Positions 6,844 through 14,637 are shown, counted from the stretch's first letter. The stretch: DNA of 29,658 nucleotides from an uncultured Blautia sp. (GCA_900539145.1 UQAX01000036.1:1-29658), one strand, 5' to 3'. Notes: a model not told the origin generated them from the sequence alone. Translations and numbers: made by a program.

Positions 6844-7710
6844 ATGAAAAAAGAAAAAGACGCAGGTATGTTACTTGCAGTGTTGTTTTTGGTGCTGCCG
6901 TATCTTTTGACTATGATTATTTCGGGCAGAAAGGCGTGTCCGTTAAGCCGACAGACGGATTTGGAAGAATATATCCCGATTTTAACAGCGGCTCATATTG
7001 ACTGGGGATATGAGAAAGAAGCAATTCAAGCGCAGACAGTGATTGAGAGAACGAATTTATCTTTAAAAATGAAATCAGAAGAAGCCATGAAGGATATTCG
7101 GGAGGCGGCTGATTATTTAAAGAAAAAAAGTATGAGTGGGGAGGAACTGAAACAATTTCGGAGGTTTCAGGAGGCAGCCGTTCATACGGAGGGAGAAGTT
7201 CTTGTATTTCAAAAGGAGAAAAGAGAGCTTCCTTATCATCCTCTCAGTCAGGGAAAAACCAGAAGCGGAGAAGAAATTCTGGGTGAAAAGTTTGCTTACA
7301 TACCCTCAGTGGAAACACCGAAAGATATAGACAGTCCTCTGTATGTAGAGGGCTGTTATTTTTCTTTAAAGGAGTTGGAGAAGAAGATTAAAAAAAGCTA
7401 TCCTGCTTTTTCTATAACAGCAGAAACAGAAATCGAGATAACAAAAACAGACAGTGCGGGGTATGTTATGGAAATTCAGATTGGAAATCAGGCGTTTCAG
7501 GGAGAACGGATAAAAGAGCTGCTTGATTTGCCTTCCTCTTGCTTTAGCGTGCAAAGCAGTCAGGGGGAAGTGCGTTTTTTATGTAAAGGTATCGGACATG
7601 GAATGGGAATGAGCCAGTATACGGCTCACAATCTGGCACTGGAAGGAAAAAATTATGAGCAGATATTGGGATATTTTTTTCCTGATATGGAAATAGAGAA
7701 AGAAAAATGA
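6844..7710 (+). CDS. spoIID: SpoIID-like engulfment protein, catalytic Glu apparently replaced
   Basis: 288 aa from ATG 6844. The frame opens at 6811, but that ATG overlaps the -10. One N-terminal membrane anchor (about 9-27) is followed by a SpoIID/LytB domain: LEEYIPIL (40-47), EAIQAQTVIERTN (59-71), a middle AVHTEGEVL-type segment, and a C-terminal GIGHGMGMSQYTAHNLA close to the family's WGHGVGMSQ motif. SpoIID is a lytic transglycosylase that helps drive engulfment from the mother cell. The family's catalytic Glu lies in A-E-M-P before the EALKAQ motif; here the aligned residues are A-H51-I-D. The ribosome site is weak (CAGG, 12 bases upstream). The gene lies directly upstream of a spoIIQ-like gene, as in C. 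difficile. Activity is doubtful. Confidence 0.8.
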   Translation: MKKEKDAGMLLAVLFLVLPYLLTMIISGRKACPLSRQTDLEEYIPILTAAHIDWGYEKEAIQAQTVIERTNLSLKMKSEEAMKDIREAADYLKKKSMSGEELKQFRRFQEAAVHTEGEVLVFQKEKRELPYHPLSQGKTRSGEEILGEKFAYIPSVETPKDIDSPLYVEGCYFSLKELEKKIKKSYPAFSITAETEIEITKTDSAGYVMEIQIGNQAFQGERIKELLDLPSSCFSVQSSQGEVRFLCKGIGHGMGMSQYTAHNLALEGKNYEQILGYFFPDMEIEKEK

Positions 7711-7716
7711 AAAGAT

Positions 7717-7745
7717 GTATAACTTCTGCTTTTCTGGTAATCCTA
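7717..7745 (+). promoter_or_regulatory. Putative sigma-F-type promoter of the spoIIQ-like gene
   Basis: GTATA (7717-7721) fits the sigma-F -35 GYWTA. GGTAATCCTA (7736-7745) fits the -10 GGNRANANTR at all but one specified position. The spacer is 14 bases where 15 is usual. The start would be near 7752, about 47 bases before the ATG. spoIIQ is the classic forespore sigma-F target. Confidence 0.5.
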
Positions 7746-7798
7746 TATTTGAAAACAAGAAAGGGGCGGATGAGCCCACTAAGGCAGAGGTGAAAAAT

Positions 7799-8581
7799 AT
7801 GAGTAAAAAAGGAAAAATTCGTGTAGCACTGGGAAGCTTACTGGCACTTACTCTGGTAGTTACCTGTGTGGCTGTTTACCAGTCCGGGAGTAAGAGCAGA
7901 GCAAATGAGAAAGAATTTGTTAAGGAGAACGAGGAAGATATTGTTGACCAGGCAATAAAAACAGAGGAACGAGAAGAGACAGAGGAAGAAACACAGGATG
8001 TAAATACCACAGATGTAGAGGGTACAAGAGATGTGGAAGACAGTACACAAGAGAGCACAGAGGAGACTGCTCCTGAAACAGTGACACCGGAAACAACACA
8101 GGAGCAGACACCTGCACCGGAGGCAGAAAATACATCCGCACAGGCAGCAGCAGTGCCGGAAATTAACTTTACAGAGAGTTCCTTAATGGAATGGCCGGTA
8201 AACGGACAGGTTGTTTTGGATTATAATATGGATAATACAATTTATTTTCCGACTTTAAATGTGTATAAGCTCAATCCTGCAATCGCTATTTCTTCAGAAG
8301 TAGGTTCTCCTGTGGCAGCAGTTGCCAACGGGAAAATTGTATCTGTGGTAAATAATGAAGAAACAGGGCAGACCGTTACGGTAGATATGGGAAATGGCTA
8401 TCAGGCAGTTTACGGACAGTTAAAGGACGTACCGTTTCAGGCAGAGGAATATGTTTCCGCCGGAAGTGTGTTAGGTTATATCAGTGAACCTACAAAATAT
8501 TACACAAAGGAAGGGGCAAATCTGTACTTTGCTTTATCAAAGGACGGAGTTCCGTTAGACCCGATGCAGTATCTTCCTTAA
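7799..8581 (+). CDS. spoIIQ: SpoIIQ-like protein with degenerate LytM (M23) domain
   Basis: 260 aa from ATG 7799, 8 bases after AGAGGTG; the frame is open from 7715, but that would put the start inside the promoter. A short basic N-terminus and one membrane helix (about 8-27) precede a long acidic Glu/Thr-rich linker (about 35-125). A C-terminal LytM-like domain (about 135-260) contains GSPVAAVANGKIV, NGYQAVYGQL and PLDPMQYL. In an active LytM the zinc ligands lie in H-x(3)-D and H-x-H; here the aligned segments read LNPAIAIS and NLYFAL, so all are absent. SpoIIQ sits in the forespore membrane and binds SpoIIIAH across the gap to hold the engulfing membrane. B. subtilis SpoIIQ is also enzymatically dead. 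The position next to spoIID supports the call. Confidence 0.82.
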   Translation: MSKKGKIRVALGSLLALTLVVTCVAVYQSGSKSRANEKEFVKENEEDIVDQAIKTEEREETEEETQDVNTTDVEGTRDVEDSTQESTEETAPETVTPETTQEQTPAPEAENTSAQAAAVPEINFTESSLMEWPVNGQVVLDYNMDNTIYFPTLNVYKLNPAIAISSEVGSPVAAVANGKIVSVVNNEETGQTVTVDMGNGYQAVYGQLKDVPFQAEEYVSAGSVLGYISEPTKYYTKEGANLYFALSKDGVPLDPMQYLP

Positions 8582-8591
8582 AAGAATGTCA

Positions 8592-8620
8592 TTCACAAAT
8601 TCTGGCTGGGAGAGTATAAT
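8592..8620 (+). promoter_or_regulatory. Strong sigma-A promoter before a structured leader
   Basis: A TTCACA -35 (8592-8597), a 17-base spacer and a perfect TATAAT -10 (8615-8620) put the start near 8627, exactly where the first leader hairpin begins. Confidence 0.7.
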
Positions 8621-8627
8621 AAACTAT

Positions 8628-8767
8628 GCGGAAAGAAAATCCGCAGCCGATTTTATCTTACAGTCAGTATTTTATTTGGGTGAAACACTTTTTAATCGGC
8701 GGCTTGATATATAGAACGTCATGTCTTTTGGCAAGACGTTCCTTACATAGATTTACAGGAGAAAAAG
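8628..8767 (+). other. Structured 5' leader of unknown class
   Basis: About 140 bases lie between the promoter at 8592-8620 and the GIY-YIG gene. GCGGA/TCCGC (8628-8632 with 8640-8644) is followed at once by GCCGATT/AATCGGC (8646-8652 with 8694-8700), and then by GAACGTC/GACGTTC around 8714-8742. The ribosome site AGGAG is just before the ATG. I do not recognise a known riboswitch. It could be a leader, a small RNA or a binding site. Confidence 0.4.
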
Positions 8768-9013
8768 ATGAATTATACGTATATGGTAAAGTGCAGTGAC
8801 GGCAGCTTATATACCGGATGGACAAACAATCTGGAAAAGAGGATTGCCAGTCACAATGCAGGAAAGGGCGCAAAGTATACAAAGAGCAGATGTCCGGTAG
8901 AGCTGGTTTATTTTGAAGAGTTTGAGACAAAGACGGAAGCTATGCGCAGGGAGTATGAGATTAAACAGTTGAAAAGAGAAGGGAAAATAGAGCTGGTTAA
9001 GAAATTTTTGTGA
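8768..9013 (+). CDS. GIY-YIG domain protein (UPF0213/YhbQ family)
   Basis: 81 aa with AGGAG 8 bases upstream. It consists of one GIY-YIG nuclease domain: YTYMVKCSDGSLYTGWTNNLEKR supplies the two short strands (YMV and YTG in place of GIY and YIG) and the conserved Arg (about 25). HNAGKGAKYTKSRCPVEL (about 29-46) and EAMRREYEIKQLKR (about 57-70, with the metal-binding Glu) follow in the family order. These small proteins have been linked to DNA repair or nucleic-acid cleavage, but the physiological role is unclear. The full family length (80-100 aa) is present, so it is not a fragment. Confidence 0.93.
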   Translation: MNYTYMVKCSDGSLYTGWTNNLEKRIASHNAGKGAKYTKSRCPVELVYFEEFETKTEAMRREYEIKQLKREGKIELVKKFL

Positions 9014-9014
9014 T

Positions 9015-9077
9015 ATCATAACTTTAATATTGAAACATAACATAAAAAGAGTTATATTATAAAAATAAAGTTATGAT
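9015..9077 (+). promoter_or_regulatory. Promoter flanked by a perfect 12-bp inverted repeat
   Basis: ATCATAACTTTA (9015-9026) and its exact reverse complement (9066-9077) flank a TTGAAA-N17-TATATT promoter (9030-9035 and 9053-9058). Further ATAAC and GTTAT half-sites lie inside, around 9037-9041 and 9051-9055. The right arm reaches the ribosome site of the winged-helix gene. This is a likely operator set for self-repression by that protein. Confidence 0.6.
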
Positions 9078-9087
9078 GGAGAGTATT

Positions 9088-10047
9088 ATGGAATATTTGA
9101 AAAAAGTATTGGGAATAAATGTGGAATATGAAAATAATATACAAATATACTTACCGAATTATCTTATATCCAGATATGAAGTAAAGAAGGCACTGCTTGA
9201 TGGACAACCAGTGTTTTTTCTTTATTTAAAAACTGATTTGGAGCAAATTACAGCGGTGAAAAAACATATTTGGCAAATGAAAAAGATAGAGTCTATTCCG
9301 GTAGTATTGGTAATGAAGCAGATGACTTTTTACCAAAGAGAGAACCTTATCAAAGAAAAAATTCCGTTTATAGTAGAAAATAAACAAATATATATTCCAT
9401 TTATGGGGGTGTATTTGCAGGAACGTTGCGATGCGGAAATAATTGAGAGACGAGAGCTCCTTCCATCTGCACAGATGTTGTTATTATATTTTATTTATCA
9501 GAATACAAGTGAAATAATAGCCAGTCAGGCGGCAAAGGATTTAAAATTGACAGCTACTTCCATATCAAGAGCATCTAAACAATTAGAACAGATGGAGCTG
9601 ATGAAAACGAGAAAACAAGGGATACAGAAAATTATTTTTTCTGAATTAGAACCAAGAGAACTATATGAAACGGCGCAGGAAGTTATGGTAAATCCTGTTA
9701 AAAAATGTGTTTATATACCAAAAGATATGAAACCTTGTAATTTATTGAAAAGCGGAGAGTCAGCATTGGCAGAGTATTCGATGCTGAATTCACCACTTGT
9801 GGGTGTGTACGCCACAGATAGTATTACGAAATGGAATGAAGTAATGACAAATCGTCTTCAGAATTCAAATTTACAAGTAGCGCTTGAATTATGGAGATAT
9901 AATCCAGTGCGGTTGGCAAAAGGCAATATAGTTGATCCTCTTTCTTTGGCATTATCATTAAAGAATGAAGAAGATGAGAGAATAGAAGAATGTGTTGAAG
10001 AAATGTTAGATACACTATGGAGGAAATTAAATGGTAGCAGGAATTGA
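9088..10047 (+). CDS. Winged-helix protein, candidate antitoxin/repressor of an AbiE-like pair
   Basis: 319 aa from ATG 9088, which follows GGAGAG; ATGs at 9073 and 9076 are also in frame but lie inside the operator arm and lack a site. The N-terminal ~120 residues form a mixed fold I do not recognise. A winged helix-turn-helix spans about 126-190, including ASQAAKDLKLTATSISRASK (145-164), which resembles MarR recognition segments. A C-terminal region of about 130 residues follows. It overlaps the nucleotidyltransferase gene by 17 bases. In AbiE (type IV) systems a winged-helix AbiEi antitoxin precedes and represses the operon of an AbiEii nucleotidyltransferase; the order and operator here fit. 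The domain order differs from classic AbiEi, whose winged helix is N-terminal, so it may be a separate family. Confidence 0.6.
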   Translation: MEYLKKVLGINVEYENNIQIYLPNYLISRYEVKKALLDGQPVFFLYLKTDLEQITAVKKHIWQMKKIESIPVVLVMKQMTFYQRENLIKEKIPFIVENKQIYIPFMGVYLQERCDAEIIERRELLPSAQMLLLYFIYQNTSEIIASQAAKDLKLTATSISRASKQLEQMELMKTRKQGIQKIIFSELEPRELYETAQEVMVNPVKKCVYIPKDMKPCNLLKSGESALAEYSMLNSPLVGVYATDSITKWNEVMTNRLQNSNLQVALELWRYNPVRLAKGNIVDPLSLALSLKNEEDERIEECVEEMLDTLWRKLNGSRN

Positions 10048-10789
10048 ACGTTTTAAGGAATGGTTTAAGGAAAATGAAGGACAATACACTATTATAGGAG
10101 GAACTGCTTGTGATATTTTGATGTCTGATGCGGGGTTGGATTTTAGAGCTACAAAAGATATTGATATTGTCATTATTGTAGAAGCAGTTGATGCAGAATT
10201 TGGAAGAAGATTTTGGGAATTTATAAAAATGGCAGGATATCAACATTGTAATAAAAATACAGGAGTTCCGCAATTTTATAGATTTACCCATCCAATTTCT
10301 AGTGACTATCCGATTATGATTGAACTGTTTACAAGGAGATTGGAGAAAATTATATTACCGGAAGATGCAGTGTTGACTCCTTTACCTATTGATGATGATA
10401 TATCAAGTCTATCTGCAATTCTTTTAAACGATGAATATTATGAATTTATGAAACAAGGAAAAGTCACAGTTGCAGGTATTACGGTTCTGGATGCTGCATA
10501 TTTAATTCCTTTTAAAGCAAAAGCATGGCTTGATTTAATAGATAGAAAAGATGCAGGAGAACACGTTGACAGCAAGAATATAAGAAAGCACAAAAATGAT
10601 GTATTCAGGTTAACAGAATTGTTAGATATATCAAAGAAGATTTTGACACCACCGGGAGTTTTAAAAGATATAAAGGTATTTATTGAGAAGATGAGACTTG
10701 AAGAGGTTAATGTTAAACAGCTGGGAATTATTGGGAAAGACAAAAAGAAAATTCTTGATGAACTGGAGAAAATATACATAAATAATTAA
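10031..10789 (+). CDS. Nucleotidyltransferase, AbiEii-like candidate toxin
   Basis: 252 aa with a perfect GGAGG 7 bases before ATG 10031, inside the 3' end of the previous gene. The polymerase-beta-type nucleotidyltransferase core is clear: IIGGTACDIL (21-30), TKDIDIVI with the metal-binding D43/D45, and a third acid in IMIELF (E98). A helical C-terminal half includes FKAKAWLDLIDRKD (about 165-178), a pattern shared by AbiEii-like proteins. Such enzymes attach nucleotides to a target, in some cases tRNA, and halt growth during phage infection. The target here is unknown. All three acids are present, so it should be active. A terminator at 10815-10863 closes the operon. Confidence 0.75.
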   Translation: MVAGIERFKEWFKENEGQYTIIGGTACDILMSDAGLDFRATKDIDIVIIVEAVDAEFGRRFWEFIKMAGYQHCNKNTGVPQFYRFTHPISSDYPIMIELFTRRLEKIILPEDAVLTPLPIDDDISSLSAILLNDEYYEFMKQGKVTVAGITVLDAAYLIPFKAKAWLDLIDRKDAGEHVDSKNIRKHKNDVFRLTELLDISKKILTPPGVLKDIKVFIEKMRLEEVNVKQLGIIGKDKKKILDELEKIYINN

Positions 10790-10814
10790 GGATATTTATA
10801 TATGTAAAAGGAAA

Positions 10815-10863
10815 CCGCCACATTGACAGGACTGATTGTCCGATATTCATGTGGCGGAATTTT
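10815..10863. terminator. Bidirectional terminator between convergent operons
   Basis: CCGCCACAT (10815-10823) pairs perfectly with ATGTGGCGG (10849-10857). An inner GGAC/GTCC hairpin and a following AATTTTTT serve the + strand, and T-rich sequence on the other strand serves the VWA gene. Confidence 0.88.
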
Positions 10864-10872
10864 TTCATTATA

Positions 10873-12591
10873 TTAGTCTGTGATTTGTTTTTTTAGATAA
10901 TGTCCTACAATGTTTGCGAAGTTGGAAATATCGTGAATGTAGGCAAAATCCTTTCCAAAGATTTTCTTTTCTGCCTGCAAATCTTCTTCCTCACCGGCAA
11001 ATACACCTAAAACAGAGATTTTACGGTTTCGCAGCCTGCGGACTTCGGTGGCAGTATCTTTTACTGCAAAGTCCAGACAATAGGGTTGCTTTTCTGTTTT
11101 TTGGCGGGAATTTGCCGCAATAATATCGTTGGGATTTCCATCGCTTAATACAATCAGAATTTTATTTTCCTGTGGTTGTTTATCAAGACTGTCAGCGACA
11201 GCTCTGATAGCAAGTCCGTCTCGATTGTTGGCAGAACCGTAAAATTCAAAGATATTTTCATCAGCATCCGAGCTGTCAAGATAATCCCGATATTCATTTA
11301 AGATAGTATAAGAGCCAAAAGTGCAAAATCCCGTTACCCGATGGGGAATTTCTGCAAGACTGAGAGCACGGCTTATAATAAATCCCTGAAGCGCTACAAG
11401 ACTTTGGCGTCTTTGCTGTGAACCGCTGGCATCAATGAGAACTTCTACGGCAAAATCGGAATTATCCTGTAAAAGTTCCCGCTTAAATAGCATGGTATTG
11501 TCTGTTCGACCTAAATTCCAGAGCTTTTCCGGACAGATTGTGCCATATTCACCGGTACATAGTTCTCGTTCCGTTCTGGTGAGTAAAGCTCTTTTTAACA
11601 GATTAGAAAGGGATAGAATATTTTGCCGTGTGAGAAGAAAATTCTTTTTATAAATGTGAAGGTTTTCTTCCTTTATTCTCTTTACATAATCTGTTTTGGC
11701 ATTGCTTTCTGTCTGATTGTGAAGAACACCTTTTGTAATATGGAGTCGGCAGTCTTCGTGTATGCCTGTACACATTTGTTTTTGTAAGCGTGATTTTTCA
11801 TTGGGTGGAAGAATACTTTTTCCATAATTCAGTTCAATATACTTTTCCAGATGTTCGGAGGACTGCCTATCAAGAGCCAAAAGTCGGGCATTTGATTTAT
11901 CCTGTTTTCCATTATCCTGAGCAGCTACATGACCGCTGAATAGATTGACAGTAGCTTCCTCAGAGATAAGGTTATCCTGTTCCTTGGTTTCTTCAGAGTC
12001 TTCAGTGCCGGAGTGCAGACCATTGGTGTCTCTGCTAATCCCTTTGAAATATTTTGCAAATCCTTTTTCGTAAGCAGTGTGATAGACTTCATCAATACAT
12101 TTGCACACATCTTTTACAGAGCTTGCATGAGAAAGTGCAGCGATTTTTAAAAGCAGAGGATGCAGCTTGGGATTTACAGTTTTTTGGTAAAGCTGAAATT
12201 CTAAATAGCAATATTCCAGATAATCCCAGTCCGTATGAGAAAAACGGAAGGCATCATTTTTTAAAGTCTCACGAAAAGCTTTCCTTCGTATATTTTCAAT
12301 CCCTTTTCGCTCTGCACAGACTTTCTGGCAGACTGCGCTGTCTATACAGAGCTTGGAAATCAGGGAAAGAACAGAAGGTTCTGCTCCGTATTGTTTTTTC
12401 TTTTGTATATAGGCTTCAAAGATTTCTGTATCAAAATATTTTTGGAAAGCGCCCTGTAAAATCATATTGTAAAAAGCAATTTCAGGAGATTTCTGAAGGT
12501 CTGCCGGATTGATTTTTACGTCACAGTTATAATCTTCACTGACTGTCCAAAGGAGATTTTGCAGTCTGTTTTCCATCATGTTTTCTTTCAT
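10873..12591 (-). CDS. VWA-domain protein (CobT/NorD-like), partner of an AAA+ ATPase
   Basis: 572 aa. The start codon shares one base with the stop of the ATPase gene (TAATG), so translation is coupled. A helical N-terminal region (1-170) and a polar linker (185-250) lead to a C-terminal von Willebrand A domain (about 380-570). That domain has an intact MIDAS: DASGS (387-391), an N/D-rich NNRDGLAIR around 455-463 and LSDGNPND (482-489). This resembles the VWA end of CobT and NorD. In those systems a MoxR/NorQ-type ATPase and a VWA protein act as a chaperone that inserts metal or remodels a target enzyme. The target here is not evident. No signal peptide or membrane segment is seen, so it is probably cytoplasmic. 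Confidence 0.85.
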   Translation of the reverse strand: MKENMMENRLQNLLWTVSEDYNCDVKINPADLQKSPEIAFYNMILQGAFQKYFDTEIFEAYIQKKKQYGAEPSVLSLISKLCIDSAVCQKVCAERKGIENIRRKAFRETLKNDAFRFSHTDWDYLEYCYLEFQLYQKTVNPKLHPLLLKIAALSHASSVKDVCKCIDEVYHTAYEKGFAKYFKGISRDTNGLHSGTEDSEETKEQDNLISEEATVNLFSGHVAAQDNGKQDKSNARLLALDRQSSEHLEKYIELNYGKSILPPNEKSRLQKQMCTGIHEDCRLHITKGVLHNQTESNAKTDYVKRIKEENLHIYKKNFLLTRQNILSLSNLLKRALLTRTERELCTGEYGTICPEKLWNLGRTDNTMLFKRELLQDNSDFAVEVLIDASGSQQRRQSLVALQGFIISRALSLAEIPHRVTGFCTFGSYTILNEYRDYLDSSDADENIFEFYGSANNRDGLAIRAVADSLDKQPQENKILIVLSDGNPNDIIAANSRQKTEKQPYCLDFAVKDTATEVRRLRNRKISVLGVFAGEEEDLQAEKKIFGKDFAYIHDISNFANIVGHYLKKQITD

Positions 12592-13478
12592 TAAAACACA
12601 TCACCGCTTTTCCATGTATCAGGGATACGAGTCATAACAATATCACTGATAAGTTCCCGTTCAAAGCCATCAAAGCTTTTATTGATAATACCCATTTCTA
12701 CGGCTTCCATGGGCGTTAAACCGCCGTGTATAAGGCGAAGTGCGCCGATAAGTCCACGCATGTCCACGGCTTTTGTAGAAATTTCTCCGTTTTTTGCTTT
12801 TAACTGTAAGTCCAGAAACAGCCCGCAGAATTGCTCCAAAGCATCTGCTTTTATGTGAGGAAAAATGTTTCTTAAAATTTGCTCCAGACGTTCCATAGAA
12901 AGCGGAGGCATGTTGATTACCATAAAACGGGAAACAAGCGCCTCATTTAATTCTTTTGTTCCTGCGTAGCCGTAATTCATAGTACCGATAAAACGTGTGG
13001 CAGGATGAAGGGTAATCTTTTCATAACCCGGTACGTCCATAATTCTGCGGTAGTCTAAAACAGCATGAAGAACAGCTACCGCATCGTTTTTTGCCATATT
13101 GATTTCATCCAGAATACCAAAACCGCCGGAAACAGCACATTGATAAATAGGTCCTTGCCTTAAAGTAACCTCATTATTTTTAAAAGTATCTGTCCCGATG
13201 AGGCTGCTGCTGTCTGTATTTACATGAAAAGAAATGTTATATGTGGGGCGGCCGAAAATCCATGCCAGATTTTCAGCCAATATATTTTTTCCTGTTGCTT
13301 TATCTCCGCACAGGAGCAGATTTTCCCCTTCTAACAGGGCAGTGACTGCTTGTGTGAGAATTTTTGTTCCATAAAAAGGCATGGATGGTTCGGTAAGTCT
13401 TGCCTTTAGTGAGTCGGGCAGTGGATATTGGCTTTTGAAAGTGTCAATACGTGACTGCAAAGCTTCGTTAAAATCCAT
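12591..13478 (-). CDS. AAA+ ATPase of MoxR/CbbQ-NorQ type
   Basis: 295 aa, with AAAGGGG 6-10 bases before the start. Seen in order: Walker A GDKATGKN (58-65), Walker B GILDEINMA (about 117-125), a sensor-1-like IGTMNYG (about 161-167) and an arginine-finger region ALVSRF (about 178-183). The residue after the Walker A Lys is Asn where Ser/Thr is usual. The protein belongs with NorQ/CbbQ-like MoxR ATPases, which work with a VWA partner, here the next gene with a 1-base overlap. It lies 22 bases after nagA, so all three genes probably form one operon, though no functional link to amino sugars is apparent. Confidence 0.87.
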   Translation of the reverse strand: MDFNEALQSRIDTFKSQYPLPDSLKARLTEPSMPFYGTKILTQAVTALLEGENLLLCGDKATGKNILAENLAWIFGRPTYNISFHVNTDSSSLIGTDTFKNNEVTLRQGPIYQCAVSGGFGILDEINMAKNDAVAVLHAVLDYRRIMDVPGYEKITLHPATRFIGTMNYGYAGTKELNEALVSRFMVINMPPLSMERLEQILRNIFPHIKADALEQFCGLFLDLQLKAKNGEISTKAVDMRGLIGALRLIHGGLTPMEAVEMGIINKSFDGFERELISDIVMTRIPDTWKSGDVF

Positions 13479-13500
13479 AAAACGCCCCTTTCTGCAAATA

Positions 13501-14604
13501 TTAGATTACCTGCTGAATTTCGTAGTTATCGTTTACAATGACAATGTCTGCATATTTGCCCGGAGTAAGAGAACCTACTTTGTCATATACGCCGATACTC
13601 TTAGCCGGATTTCTGGTAGCTGCAAAAATAGCAGCAGCTTCCGAAATACCAAATTCCATAGCTTTTTTCATACAGTCGAAAAGGTTAGTAGCAGAACCTG
13701 CAATTGTACCGTCAGAAAGAGCTGCAAAGCAGTCTGTCATAGTAACTTCCTGTCCTCCCAGTTCGTATTTGCCGTTTGGCATACCGGTTGCCATCATGGA
13801 GTCACTGATAAGAACAACACGCTCATCACCGAACATCTTAAATGTGGTGCGAACGGTAGCAGGGTGAATGTGGAAACCATCGCAAATCAGTTCTACCATG
13901 CAGTCCGGAGTATCACAGGCTGCTCCTACAACACCCGGGTCTCTGTGGGCAAACGGAGGCATAGCGTTATATAAATGAGTTACGTGTTTTGCACCCATAT
14001 CCATAGCTTTTTTTGCACAGTCATAATTTGCAGTAGTATGACCGATAGAAATAACAACTTCGTCTTTCACTTCCTGAATAAAATCAAAAGCTTTGTCTAC
14101 ATTTGGAGCTAAGGTAACCAGTCTAATCTGATTGCCGGAAGCTTCGTTGCATTTCCTGAAAAAGGATGCGTCAGGAACAGAGATATATTCTCCTGCCTGT
14201 GCGCCTTTCTTTTTAATGTCAATCAGTGGACCTTCCATGTTGACGCCGATAATGTGAGAGAGCTCTTTTGACGGCTCCACTTTAGTAGCAGTAGCGAAAA
14301 TATCCATAAGCTGGTCTTTGGCAAGTGTCATGGAAGTAGGACAGTAGGAAGTGATACCGTGTTCTTTTTCATACTGTAAGATAACCTTTAAGCCCTCCGG
14401 ATCTGCATCACAGAAGTCATGGCCTTTTGCACCGTGGCTGTGAACATCTACAAGTCCCGGAATGACTTTTAAGCCGGAAGCATCAATGACAGTTTTGTCT
14501 GTTACTTCTGCTTCGGAGGCTACAATTCTGTCGTTTTCTACATATAAATCCTGTTGAAGGAAGGTTCCGTCTTCCTGAAATACAAAACCATTTTTAATAA
14601 TCAT
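13501..14604 (-). CDS. nagA: N-acetylglucosamine-6-phosphate deacetylase
   Basis: 367 aa with AAGGGAG 9 bases before the start. An amidohydrolase-superfamily enzyme that removes acetate from GlcNAc-6-P to give glucosamine-6-P, in the cytoplasm, for amino-sugar use and wall recycling. Metal and substrate residues are visible: VDVHSHGAKG (53-61, HxH), NMEGPLI (about 124-130, the metal-binding Glu), SIGHTTANY (about 191-199), THLYNAMPPFAHRDPG (about 212-227), CDGFHIHP (about 245-252) and the catalytic Asp in ISDSMMATG (about 270). Length is typical. nagB is not in the window; the genes downstream are an AAA+/VWA pair. Confidence 0.96.
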   Translation of the reverse strand: MIIKNGFVFQEDGTFLQQDLYVENDRIVASEAEVTDKTVIDASGLKVIPGLVDVHSHGAKGHDFCDADPEGLKVILQYEKEHGITSYCPTSMTLAKDQLMDIFATATKVEPSKELSHIIGVNMEGPLIDIKKKGAQAGEYISVPDASFFRKCNEASGNQIRLVTLAPNVDKAFDFIQEVKDEVVISIGHTTANYDCAKKAMDMGAKHVTHLYNAMPPFAHRDPGVVGAACDTPDCMVELICDGFHIHPATVRTTFKMFGDERVVLISDSMMATGMPNGKYELGGQEVTMTDCFAALSDGTIAGSATNLFDCMKKAMEFGISEAAAIFAATRNPAKSIGVYDKVGSLTPGKYADIVIVNDNYEIQQVI

Positions 14605-14637
14605 AGTGAATTCTCCCTTTTTGTTTATTATAGTTTC

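Noticed and set aside
9824..10291. 155-codon - strand frame across the nucleotidyltransferase junction
   Set aside because: It is antisense to two well-supported genes with a ribosome site and domains, and its product is low-complexity Ser/Phe/Ile-rich sequence.
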